This document shows positions 6,924-18,247 of a stretch of DNA of 34,829 nt, piece by piece. Source of the stretch: JACVRW01 sp035705985 (GTDB taxonomy: Bacteria; Actinomycetota; Thermoleophilia; Solirubrobacterales; Thermoleophilaceae); contig DASSVP010000036.1 of the NCBI GenBank assembly GCA_035705985.1, forward strand, positions 1 to 34,829, given 5' to 3'. A program made the translations under genes and the position numbers. Within the stretch, counting starts at the first letter, position 1; the number at the start of each line of letters is the position of its first letter. The notes beneath the pieces were generated by a model, which was not told where the DNA came from, made no database searches, and was given only the letters and a program-made list of their open reading frames with translations.

Positions 6924-8093
6924 TCAGTCGCTCGGCTGCTCGATGCGGAAGCGGGCCCTGGCGGGAGCGGACTCCCGGCGCGCTCGGTCCACGGCCATCG
7001 CGCGCAGGACGTACTCGCCGGGAGCCAGCGGCCTGCCGCGGAGGCGGCCGCTGAAGCGAAAGCGGTTGAGCCCGCGCCTCGCGCGCGCCGAGAAGCGGCC
7101 GCCGCTCACGGTCCCGCCGGGCGTCGCGCGCCCCGGCAGGTCCTCCGGCTCGGGCGCCCGTGTGACGTCGAAGCGCACGAGCGCTGCGCGTGAGAGCCGG
7201 AAGCGCACGCGACTGCCCCCTCGCCGCACGATGGCAGCGCCCTTGCGCGTCGGTCTGAAGGTCTCGGGAGTCATCGAGAGCTCTGAGAGCACCGGCGGCT
7301 CGCGCGGCGGCAGCGGCGGCAGCGGCGCGGGTCCCGGCGCCGGCGAGGGTCCCGGCGGCGGTGCGGGCGGCGGCGGCGTGCACATCCCGGGCTCGCCCGC
7401 CACCGTGCGGGCTGTCACCTCGATGTCGTCGATGCCGACCCACTCGTCCTCTCCGGCGGCGTTCGTCGTGATCACCCGAATCTGCACCAGTGGGTGGTTG
7501 TCGGCTGCCGCCGGCAGCGTGGTGAGCACCGGTGTGACGAGGTTGGCGGCTCCCGGCCCGCTCGTCGCGTCCGCCACGTAGCCGCCCGGTGTGGCCGTGA
7601 AGGCGCCGCCCGCGCCCACCCGGTACTGCACCGCGACGGGCTCGAGCGCGTCGGCGGCCGACGCATCGATGTCACGCAGCACCAGCCGCGCCGACACGCC
7701 CGCGCGGCCGCGAGTGTCGAGCGAGATCACCAGGTGCGGCGCGCTCGCCGTCGCGGAGCCCTGGATCGCGACCACCGGGTCGGCGAGCTCGAACTCCGCG
7801 ACGCCGGACGCCAGCCCCACGGCGCGCGGGTCGGTTCGGTTGGCCGTTACGTCCACCGGCGTCGCCGAGCCGTCGGCCGTCACGGCGCGGGGGTCGACTC
7901 CCGGCTCGGCCACGAGGCCGTCGCCGCGGTAGCCAACGACGGCGGGGACGCCCGACCAGTCGTCGTCCGCGCCGATCAGGCCGGTGTCGGACCAGCTTTG
8001 CAGCAGCGGCGGCGCGGTGGGGGCGGACCCGGCCAGGGCACCGGCCGGAACGAGCAGGCAACCCGCGGTTGCGAGGAAGACGAAGAGGCGCAT
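6924..8093 (-). CDS. Secreted beta-sandwich protein with Pro-rich linker, function unknown
   Basis: A 389-residue exported protein. The signal peptide is MRLFVFLATAGCLLVPAGALAG. Residues of about 25-225 form one domain (it begins with WSDTGLIGADDDWSGVP, later GYRGDGL and DEWVGIDDIEV) that I recall as an N-terminal module of secreted actinobacterial and cyanobacterial lamin-tail or endonuclease/phosphatase proteins; that recognition is from memory, not a search. A Pro-rich linker of about 35 residues follows, then a C-terminal beta-rich domain with GLNRFRFSGRLRGRPLAPGEYVLRAMA, typical of Ig/FlgD-like modules in secreted proteins of this phylum. No catalytic domain is present, so a surface-binding or structural role is possible. 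The C-terminal stretch is Arg-rich. It is divergent from the Nudix gene with 50 bp between starts. Confidence 0.75.
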   Translation of the reverse strand: MRLFVFLATAGCLLVPAGALAGSAPTAPPLLQSWSDTGLIGADDDWSGVPAVVGYRGDGLVAEPGVDPRAVTADGSATPVDVTANRTDPRAVGLASGVAEFELADPVVAIQGSATASAPHLVISLDTRGRAGVSARLVLRDIDASAADALEPVAVQYRVGAGGAFTATPGGYVADATSGPGAANLVTPVLTTLPAAADNHPLVQIRVITTNAAGEDEWVGIDDIEVTARTVAGEPGMCTPPPPAPPPGPSPAPGPAPLPPLPPREPPVLSELSMTPETFRPTRKGAAIVRRGGSRVRFRLSRAALVRFDVTRAPEPEDLPGRATPGGTVSGGRFSARARRGLNRFRFSGRLRGRPLAPGEYVLRAMAVDRARRESAPARARFRIEQPSD

Positions 8094-8130
8094 GGCAGGA
8101 GAAGGGCCCGCGCGCGAAGTTTCGCCCCGG

Positions 8131-8136
8131 TACCGT
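8131..8136 (+). promoter_or_regulatory. -10-like hexamer for a leaderless Nudix mRNA
   Basis: TACCGT sits 7 nt upstream of the Nudix ATG at 8144, the spacing expected if transcription begins at the start codon. There is no Shine-Dalgarno sequence between it and the ATG, and no clear -35. Confidence 0.35.
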
Positions 8137-8143
8137 GGCCACG

Positions 8144-8524
8144 ATGAGCGACCGAATCCTCGCCGCCGGCGGAGTGGTCCTGCGCGACGGGCGCGTGCTG
8201 CTCGTACACCGCCCCAGGTACAACGACTGGACGCTCCCCAAGGGCAAGCTCGATCCGGGCGAGTCGTTCGAGGACGCCGCTCGGCGCGAGGTAGAGGAGG
8301 AGACCGGGCTCCGGTGTCGGCTGGTGCGCGAGCTGCCGTCGGCGCTCTACCAGTCGCGCGGCCGCCCAAAGATCGTCCGCTACTGGCTCATGGAGCCGGA
8401 GGCCGACGCGCCGTTCGTCCCCAACGACGAGACAGACGAGCTCCGGTGGGTGACTCCCGAGGAGGCGCGCTCGCAGCTGAGCTACCCGCCCGACCGGGAC
8501 ATCGTCGCCGCCGCGGCTCAGTGA
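8144..8524 (+). CDS. Nudix hydrolase (MutT-like)
   Basis: A 126-residue single-domain Nudix protein. The Nudix box starts at Gly34 (GKLDPGESFEDAARREVEEETGL) and fits GX5EX7REUXEEXGU, giving the Mg-binding glutamates. The preceding AAGGVVLRDGRVLLVHRPRYNDWTLP is typical of MutT/Ap4A-type members that hydrolyse nucleoside di- or polyphosphates. Mycobacterial MutT1 carries an extra C-terminal histidine phosphatase domain; here the protein ends after the Nudix fold, so it is the short form. ATG 8144 is preferred over an upstream in-frame start because upstream residues are Arg-rich and overlap the divergent gene's signal peptide region. The exact substrate is unknown. Confidence 0.9.
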   Translation: MSDRILAAGGVVLRDGRVLLVHRPRYNDWTLPKGKLDPGESFEDAARREVEEETGLRCRLVRELPSALYQSRGRPKIVRYWLMEPEADAPFVPNDETDELRWVTPEEARSQLSYPPDRDIVAAAAQ

Positions 8525-8537
8525 CGGCTCAGCACGC

Positions 8538-10445
8538 TCACCGCCCGGCGGGGCCCCGGATCGCCGAGCGCGGGTCTTCCACCAGCAGCTCGACGTTCTG
8601 GTCCCGGCTCGCGCCCTCGCCGCTCCCGTCGCCTCCCTGCGGATCGTTGAAGGCCACGCCGCGGCTGATCGCGACGAGCTCGTCGTTGCCGAAGCCGGCC
8701 GCGGAAGTGCCCTGAGCGGGGACCGCGAGCGGGCCGCCCGGGTCCGTGAGTGTGCCGAAGATCGAGAGTGTGCCGTCGCGGTTGTCCATCACCTCGACGA
8801 GTCGGCTCTGCTGAGGCCAGTCGGCCGCTCCCGCGGAGGTGTTGATCTCCCACCAGTTGCCTCCGCGCGGGCAACCGTCGTCGTGCCCGCACGCGAGGAC
8901 CTTGTTCTCGTGCGTGTGGCCCGCGACGTACGCGATCACGTTGCGGTGTGCGCTGAGGAGCGCGCGCAGGTCGTCACCCTGGTGGATCGGGCTTGACGGG
9001 CGCGGATCGAGGTCGCAGCCCGGGTTGGCGTCGTGCCCGTGCCTGTCCTCGTTGCTGTAGTCGCCTGCCGCGTTGTAGCTCCCGCTACAGGGCTGGGCGA
9101 GCTCGTCGGGCACGTCGGAGCTGAGGCTCCTGATCGGGTGATGCCCAAAGGCGATCACGAGCTCGCCGCGTGATTCGGCACGGTCCAGCTCGCGCTCCAG
9201 CCAGCGCCACTGCGGGTCGTCGATGTTGCCGCTCGACGACTCCTCGACGACCCCGCCGTCGGACACGGTGTCCATGGAGATGAACCGGATGCCCGGCTTG
9301 AGCTCGCGGGACCAGTAGGTCGCCGAGAATCCGGACGCCGAAAGCTCGGCGGGATCGATGAAGTCGAACCCGTGCCCGTCCTCCTGGACCCCGGATGAGT
9401 AGATCCGCTTCAGTTCCACGCGATCCACGAAGCGACGGCCCGCGTCGTCCGGGCGGACCGCGAAGCCGACCCCGGGCGACAGGAGCAGATTCGGGTTCGG
9501 GTCCTCGCCCCCGATCGGCAGCGTCGAGGTGCTGCCCGCCACCTTGAAGCAGCCGGTGGCGATGTCCTCGAACGCCTTGATCGCGTCCTCGTTGCCCTGA
9601 ACGAGGCCGTCGTGGTTGCCGTTCGAGATGTAGGTCGGCACGGGCATGCCGTTCCGCCGAAGGCCGACCGGCGTGAAAGTGAGCGACTGGGCGCGGTCCA
9701 TCAGCCCCGGCCAGGTCGGGAAGTTGTCGTAGACCTCGCCCTTGTTCGGGTCCCAGTAGTCCGGTGCCTCGAAGCCGAGGTCCTGGTAGTCCTGGACGCC
9801 CATGTAGGTGGGCTCGTCGGGTATCTCGCCCGTGGCCTCGCGCGTCTGGAGCTCGATCCGGCTCGCGGGCGGGCACTCGGCGTAGTCGCCCTTCATGCCG
9901 CTGTTCGGCGTAATCGGCACACCGCCCTCGATCAGCTGGCGCACCCAGACCGTCTCGTTGTACTGCTGGTTGTCGGACTGGTCGCCGGTCAGCAGCCCCA
10001 GGTCCATCGGCGCGCGAGCGCCGCGCGCCTGCGCGTGCGGGCTCGCCGGCGTGAAGGTGTTGAGCTGGCGGAAGCTGTAGTCCACCGCCCACGGGTGGAA
10101 CGCCTCGTGGGGGCGGAACGCGCTCGACGGGCCCTTGTCCACGAATTCCACCCGTGCGGGCGACTCCTCGTCGACGAGCTGGAAGTCGGTGAGCTGCGCG
10201 AAGTAGGTGAGCGACACCCGGCGGTTCGAGCGGCCGGCGATCGCGTCCGCGCTCGGAAGCGCGCGGACCACGCGCGGCGCGCCCGGACCCTCGACGACGG
10301 TCTCGAAGGTCGATCCCTGGAACAGCGGCGGCCCGGCCCGGGCCGTGTGGTCCTCGGTCGTATGGCCGAACTCGTGTGCGTACGACACGCCCGTCGAGAG
10401 CGCGAGAACCACCGCGACGAGCAGCGCCGGCGTCACCCCACGCAT
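8538..10445 (-). CDS. Secreted metallophosphoesterase with long inserts
   Basis: A 635-residue exported calcineurin-like phosphoesterase. The signal peptide ends near SYA/HEF (residues 1-23). The dinuclear-metal motifs are present but widely spaced: Asp87 in AQLTDFQL, GDQSDN (Asp155, Asp158), GNHD (276-279), GHHP (434-437) and GHTHE (509-513). The normal spacing is much shorter, so large inserts lie between the motifs, as in the actinobacterial PPA1498-type family of metallophosphoesterases that I recall. Several Cys (about 191, 453, 477, 519) may form extracytoplasmic disulfides. The substrate is unknown; phosphomonoesters or diesters outside the membrane are likely. The start ATG at 10445 precedes the signal peptide directly. 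It ends 13 bp from the Nudix stop (convergent). Confidence 0.88.
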   Translation of the reverse strand: MRGVTPALLVAVVLALSTGVSYAHEFGHTTEDHTARAGPPLFQGSTFETVVEGPGAPRVVRALPSADAIAGRSNRRVSLTYFAQLTDFQLVDEESPARVEFVDKGPSSAFRPHEAFHPWAVDYSFRQLNTFTPASPHAQARGARAPMDLGLLTGDQSDNQQYNETVWVRQLIEGGVPITPNSGMKGDYAECPPASRIELQTREATGEIPDEPTYMGVQDYQDLGFEAPDYWDPNKGEVYDNFPTWPGLMDRAQSLTFTPVGLRRNGMPVPTYISNGNHDGLVQGNEDAIKAFEDIATGCFKVAGSTSTLPIGGEDPNPNLLLSPGVGFAVRPDDAGRRFVDRVELKRIYSSGVQEDGHGFDFIDPAELSASGFSATYWSRELKPGIRFISMDTVSDGGVVEESSSGNIDDPQWRWLERELDRAESRGELVIAFGHHPIRSLSSDVPDELAQPCSGSYNAAGDYSNEDRHGHDANPGCDLDPRPSSPIHQGDDLRALLSAHRNVIAYVAGHTHENKVLACGHDDGCPRGGNWWEINTSAGAADWPQQSRLVEVMDNRDGTLSIFGTLTDPGGPLAVPAQGTSAAGFGNDELVAISRGVAFNDPQGGDGSGEGASRDQNVELLVEDPRSAIRGPAGR

Positions 10446-10486
10446 GCCCGCAGATTCCCACACGGGTTCGCGGCGTGCGCCGGTTC

Positions 10487-11911
10487 TCAGGCGGCGGCGA
10501 GCTCGGGCCGGCGGTCGGCCCAGGGGCGCGCCGACTCGAGCTGTGCGGCGAGGCTGAGCAGGGTCGCCTCGTCGGCCGGGCGCCCCGCGAGCTGCACGGC
10601 CGTGGGAAGGCCGTCGTCGCCGTGGAAGAGCGGCACCGAGATGGCCGGCTGGCCGGTCACGTTGAAGAGCGCCGTGTACGGCGTGAAGCGACCGGAGCGC
10701 CGGAAGTCCTCCCATGGGTCGTCGCTGCAGGAGTCGATCTCGCCGATCGGAACGGGGCGTTCGGCCAGCGCCGGGGTCAGGACCACGTCACAGGTCTCCC
10801 AGAGAGAGATGATGCCGCGGGACATGGCGTTGAGCTGCGTTCGCGCGAGCAGGTAGTCGAGCGCGCTGTGGTCGCGGATCGCCTCCCACATCTGCCATGA
10901 CAGCGGCTCCATCAACTCGGGGCTCGGCTCGCGGCCGGTGACCATTCCGCCGAAGAAGAGGCCCATCGCGATCGGGGTGCCGAAGGCCATGAGAAAGGCG
11001 TCCATCGGATCCATCGCGTTCCACGGCGCCTCGACCTCCTCGACCTCGTGCCCGAGGTCGGCAAGAAGCTCCATCGTGTCGCGGACGGCCTGCTCGCAAA
11101 GGGGGTCGAGCTCCGCGTCCACCGGCGGCGTGGTGGTCACGCCGATCCGCAGCACCCCGGGCTCGCGCTTCGCGACCTCGGCGAAGGGCACGCTCGGCGG
11201 TGGCGCCCAGGTGGTGTCGCCGATCTCGTAGCCGGACAGGATGTCGAGCATCGCCGCCGTCTCGGCGACCGTCCTCGTCAGCGTGCCATCGACCACGAGG
11301 AAGTCGTCGCCGAGATCCGGCCCGCGCGAGATGCGGCCGCGCGTGGTCTTCAGCCCGACGAGCCCGCAGCACGCGGCCGGGATGCGAATCGAGCCGCCGC
11401 CGTCCGTGCCGTGCGCGATCGGCACCATGCCGCTCGCGACCGCCGCGGCGGCGCCGCCGCTCGAGCCGCCCGGCGTGCGGTCGGTGTCCCACGGATTGCG
11501 GACCGGCCCGAAGCGCCGCGGCTCGGAGACCGGCAGGATGCCGAGCTCAGGCATGTTCGTCTTGCCCACGAGCACGAAGCCGGCGTCGCGAATGCGGCGG
11601 GTGGCGAACGAGTCATGGCCCGGCACGAAGTCACCGAACATGTCCGACGCCATCGTGTAGGGCATGCCCGCGACCGGGGTCGTGTCCTTCATCGCGATCG
11701 GAACGCCGGCGAAGGGCCGCGGATCGTCGGCCTGGATCTGCTCCGCGGCCGCGATCGCGCCCTCCGCGTCGATATGAAGGAAGGCGTTGAGCGTGGGCTG
11801 AAGCGCCTCTATGCGCTCGAGCGCCGCGGTCGTCAACTCGGCCGCCGTCACCTCCTTGCCCTTGACGAGGCCGGCCAGCTCGGTAACGGGTTTGAACAGC
11901 AGCTCCGACAT
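10487..11911 (-). CDS. Amidase (amidase signature family)
   Basis: A 474-residue amidase-signature enzyme with the Ser-cisSer-Lys triad: Lys75 in VPIAMKDTTP, the cis-Ser in TPGGSSGGAAAAVASG (Ser150/151), and the nucleophile Ser174 in DGGGSIRIPAACCG. The spacing Lys75-Ser150-Ser174 is normal for the family. The C-terminus FNVTGQPAISVPL is the usual family closing motif. It probably hydrolyses a small amide. GatA is less likely, because no gatB or gatC is adjacent and the sequence reads like the solitary amidases. The start at ATG 11911 is supported by a GGAGG Shine-Dalgarno sequence 5 nt upstream (minus strand 11921-11917), one of few strong ones in the window. The mRNA probably starts after a TAGGCT hexamer at 11931-11926. 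Confidence 0.92.
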   Translation of the reverse strand: MSELLFKPVTELAGLVKGKEVTAAELTTAALERIEALQPTLNAFLHIDAEGAIAAAEQIQADDPRPFAGVPIAMKDTTPVAGMPYTMASDMFGDFVPGHDSFATRRIRDAGFVLVGKTNMPELGILPVSEPRRFGPVRNPWDTDRTPGGSSGGAAAAVASGMVPIAHGTDGGGSIRIPAACCGLVGLKTTRGRISRGPDLGDDFLVVDGTLTRTVAETAAMLDILSGYEIGDTTWAPPPSVPFAEVAKREPGVLRIGVTTTPPVDAELDPLCEQAVRDTMELLADLGHEVEEVEAPWNAMDPMDAFLMAFGTPIAMGLFFGGMVTGREPSPELMEPLSWQMWEAIRDHSALDYLLARTQLNAMSRGIISLWETCDVVLTPALAERPVPIGEIDSCSDDPWEDFRRSGRFTPYTALFNVTGQPAISVPLFHGDDGLPTAVQLAGRPADEATLLSLAAQLESARPWADRRPELAAA

Positions 11912-11960
11912 CGTTGCCTCCGGGCAGCCTATTCGCTCGCGCCAGGGGGCGAAATCGGGA

Positions 11961-12008
11961 GGGTTGGGCGCTTTCCATTGCCATATGGAAAGGAAAAACG
12001 CCCAACCC
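11961..12008. repeat. Long interrupted inverted repeat over the start of the AbiEi/DUF559 gene
   Basis: Outer arms GGGTTGGGCG (11961-11970) and CGCCCAACCC (11999-12008) are perfect complements. Inner arms CTTTCCAT (11971-11978) and ATGGAAAG (11985-11992) are also perfect complements, separated by a 6-nt loop. Only a 6-nt bulge (GAAAAA, 11993-11998) breaks the right side. The annotated ATG (11985-11987) is the first codon of the right inner arm. It could be a DNA operator for the AbiEi-like winged helix or an RNA hairpin that hides the start. Confidence 0.85.
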
Positions 12009-12941
12009 CCGTTGGTGGAGCTGGCTCGGCGGCAGTGGGGCGTGGTGACGCGGGCGCAACTGGCCGCCGCCGGTTTGACGGACAAGGGCGTTGCGGAGTG
12101 GGTGCAGAGGGGGCGGCTCATCCGCCTCCATCGCGGCATTTACGCGGTTGGTCATGATCGGCTCAGGGTGGAGGGGCGTTGGCTGGCGGCGGTGATGGCG
12201 TGCGGGCCCGGTGCGGTGCTGTCGCACAGCGATGCGGCGCGACTGTGGGAGCTGCGTCAGAGCAACTCGGCGCTGATCGACGTGACGGTCCCGTCGCGGA
12301 ACGGGCGCATCGGGAGAAAGGGCATCCGGGTTCACCGCTCGGGCCGGCTCGCGGCCGAGGAGGTCACAACACGAGTCGGCATTCCGGTGACCACCGTCGA
12401 GCGCACGCTGCTGGATCTCGCGGACGTCCTTCCAGCCGAAACGCTGCGACGGGCGGTGACAGAGGCGGAATATCGGCAGCGCCTGGACACCGCCGCCCTC
12501 GCTGCCGTCGTCGAGAACAACCCAGGGCGGAGGGGCGCGACCTTGCTGAGGGCAGCCGAAGCAAAGCGGCACCGGACGAGGTCGCCGCTCGAGGACCGGT
12601 TCTTGACGCTGCTCGAACGGCACGGAGTCGAGGAGCCCGAGAGCGGCGTGTGGCTGGAGGGTTACGAAGTGGATTTCCTATGGCGACGAGCGAGGCTCGT
12701 TGTCGAGCTCGACGGTCTCGGTGCCCATGCCACGCGGGCGGCGGTGAGGCGAGACAGGGTCCGGGACCGCGTGCTGTGGCGCGCGGGATGGAGGACGATG
12801 AGGTTGACGGCGGCCGATTTGGCCGAGGTCGATGAGGTGCTCCGCGACCTGGCTCAGGCCGGTGTCAGCGTCGACAGCCGGCCGCGGGCCTCGTCGAAGT
12901 TGCCCATGCGGGTCAGGATCTCGTTGGCCAGCGCCACGTAG
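11985..12941 (+). CDS. AbiEi-family winged-helix protein with C-terminal DUF559 (Vsr-like) nuclease domain
   Basis: A 318-residue protein of a type common in actinobacteria. Residues of about 10-65 (ELARRQWGVVTRAQLAAAGLT ... RLHRGIYAV) match the AbiEi antitoxin N-terminal winged helix. Residues of about 198-285 match DUF559, a PD-(D/E)XK-type fold related to Vsr endonucleases: SPLEDRFL (Glu203), GYEVDFLW (Asp230), VVELDG (Glu241, Asp243). These acidic residues would be the metal site. No AbiEii toxin lies beside it, so it is an orphan and its role is unknown; nuclease activity is inference. Start choice: ATG 11985, although GTG 12015 (VELARRQWG) is possible and would place the inverted repeat wholly upstream. 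The last 29 codons overlap parA antisense by 88 bp and lie beyond the DUF559 core. Confidence 0.8.
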   Translation: MERKNAQPPLVELARRQWGVVTRAQLAAAGLTDKGVAEWVQRGRLIRLHRGIYAVGHDRLRVEGRWLAAVMACGPGAVLSHSDAARLWELRQSNSALIDVTVPSRNGRIGRKGIRVHRSGRLAAEEVTTRVGIPVTTVERTLLDLADVLPAETLRRAVTEAEYRQRLDTAALAAVVENNPGRRGATLLRAAEAKRHRTRSPLEDRFLTLLERHGVEEPESGVWLEGYEVDFLWRRARLVVELDGLGAHATRAAVRRDRVRDRVLWRAGWRTMRLTAADLAEVDEVLRDLAQAGVSVDSRPRASSKLPMRVRISLASAT

Positions 12942-13651
12942 TCGGCGCCCAGGTCGGGGGCGTAGTCCAGGATCGAGACGCCGCGCTCGGCTGACTCGGC
13001 GTAGCGGACGCTTCGGCGCACCACGGCATCGAAGACCTTCTCGCCGAAGCGCTCCTTCAGCTGCGTCTGCGCCTCGCGCGCGTGGACCAGGCGCATGTCG
13101 GCGATGTTCAGCACCACGCCGAGCCACTCCAGGTCGGGGTGCAGCGACTCCTTCGCCAGCTCGATCACCTCGAGCGCCTGCTCCACGCCCTGGAGCGAGA
13201 AGTACTCGGCCTCGGTCGAGATGACCGCGTAGTCCGCGGCGACCAGCGAGTTCACCGTGAGCAGCCCGAGCGCCGGCGGGCAGTCGATCACGATCAGGTC
13301 GTAGCGCTTGCGCAGATCCCGCAAGGCCCGCTTCAGCGTCAGCTCGCGGCCCATCTTGCCCGCCAGCACCAGCTCCGCCTCCGCCAGCCCGAGGTTCGCG
13401 GGCAGCACGCCGTCGTGGATCGCGTCCGCCGCCTTGGCCGAGCCGGACAGCACCTCGGCGACCGTCGGCGTCGCGTCCGCCGGCACGTCGTAGTAGTCGG
13501 ACAGGTTTCCCTGCGGGTCCATGTCGACCACCAGCACATCCAGTCCCACGCGCCGAAAGGAGTCCGCCAGCGTCCGGACCGTGGTGGTCTTCCCGGTGCC
13601 GCCCTTTTGGGACAGCACGGTGATCGTGTGTGCGGTGGGCAGCATCGCCAT
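12854..13651 (-). CDS. Orphan ParA/Soj-like ATPase
   Basis: A 265-residue MinD/ParA-family ATPase that positions DNA or protein cargo by ATP-dependent nucleoid binding. It has the deviant Walker A KGGTGKT (Lys16 and Lys21), the A' motif VVDMDPQGNLS (43-51) and Walker B YDLIVIDCPP (Asp123). No N-terminal helix-turn-helix is present, as in Soj/ParAb. There is no parB, parS-like cluster or oriC marker nearby, so it is not the main chromosomal partition pair; cargo is unknown. The ATG at 13651 is listed, but ATG 13645 (MLPTAH) is a good alternative, because TATAAA at 13660-13655 lies 9 nt before it, which would fit a leaderless transcript. It is divergent from gltB and convergent, overlapping by 88 bp, with the AbiEi/DUF559 gene. 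Confidence 0.88.
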   Translation of the reverse strand: MAMLPTAHTITVLSQKGGTGKTTTVRTLADSFRRVGLDVLVVDMDPQGNLSDYYDVPADATPTVAEVLSGSAKAADAIHDGVLPANLGLAEAELVLAGKMGRELTLKRALRDLRKRYDLIVIDCPPALGLLTVNSLVAADYAVISTEAEYFSLQGVEQALEVIELAKESLHPDLEWLGVVLNIADMRLVHAREAQTQLKERFGEKVFDAVVRRSVRYAESAERGVSILDYAPDLGADYVALANEILTRMGNFDEARGRLSTLTPA

Positions 13652-13654
13652 GGC

Positions 13655-13662
13655 TTTATAGT
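13655..13662. promoter_or_regulatory. Overlapping divergent -10 elements for parA and gltB
   Basis: The only AT-rich patch between the two divergent genes reads TTTATAGT. On the plus strand it contains TATAGT (13657-13662), one mismatch from TATAAT, giving gltB a leader of roughly 55-60 nt with a Shine-Dalgarno sequence. On the minus strand it contains TATAAA (13660-13655), close to the parA start. No -35 is convincing on either side, so this is moderate evidence only. Confidence 0.4.
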
Positions 13663-13712
13663 TTCGCGTTCGGATCCGCGTCGTGCGCCTGAGCCGAGCA
13701 GGCCGCGCAAAC

Positions 13713-13721
13713 AGGAGGTGA
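13713..13721 (+). promoter_or_regulatory. Full-length Shine-Dalgarno sequence that decides the gltB start
   Basis: AGGAGGTGA is complementary to nine bases of the usual 16S rRNA 3' end. The codon at the right distance (8 nt after AGGAGG) is ATA 13727. The only conventional in-frame candidate, GTG 13718-13720, lies inside the Shine-Dalgarno sequence itself and could not use it. This supports an unusual ATA start. Confidence 0.7.
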
Positions 13722-13726
13722 CCCCC

Positions 13727-18244
<4,518 letters not shown>

Positions 18245-18247
18245 GCC

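Noticed and set aside
7305..7375. GGC/GGT-rich tandem-looking repeat
   Set aside because: It is the coding sequence of the Pro-rich linker of the minus-strand secreted protein, not a separate repeat element.
11985..13651. Type IV toxin-antitoxin operon (AbiEi with AbiEii)
   Set aside because: The neighbour is a convergent ParA ATPase, not a nucleotidyltransferase toxin, and the AbiEi-like protein is fused to DUF559.
12854..13651. Chromosome partition locus parABS
   Set aside because: No parB gene, no parS-like 16-bp palindromes and no rnpA, rpmH, gidB or similar origin markers lie nearby.
13082..13720. Upstream extension of the gltB frame through the parA gene
   Set aside because: The frame is open only because of GC content; it is antisense to ParA and lacks family similarity. 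The Shine-Dalgarno sequence at 13713 marks the real start.
13718..13720. GTG as the gltB start
   Set aside because: It lies within the Shine-Dalgarno sequence AGGAGGTGA and therefore cannot use it; ATA 13727 has the correct spacing. It remains the fallback that gene finders would choose.
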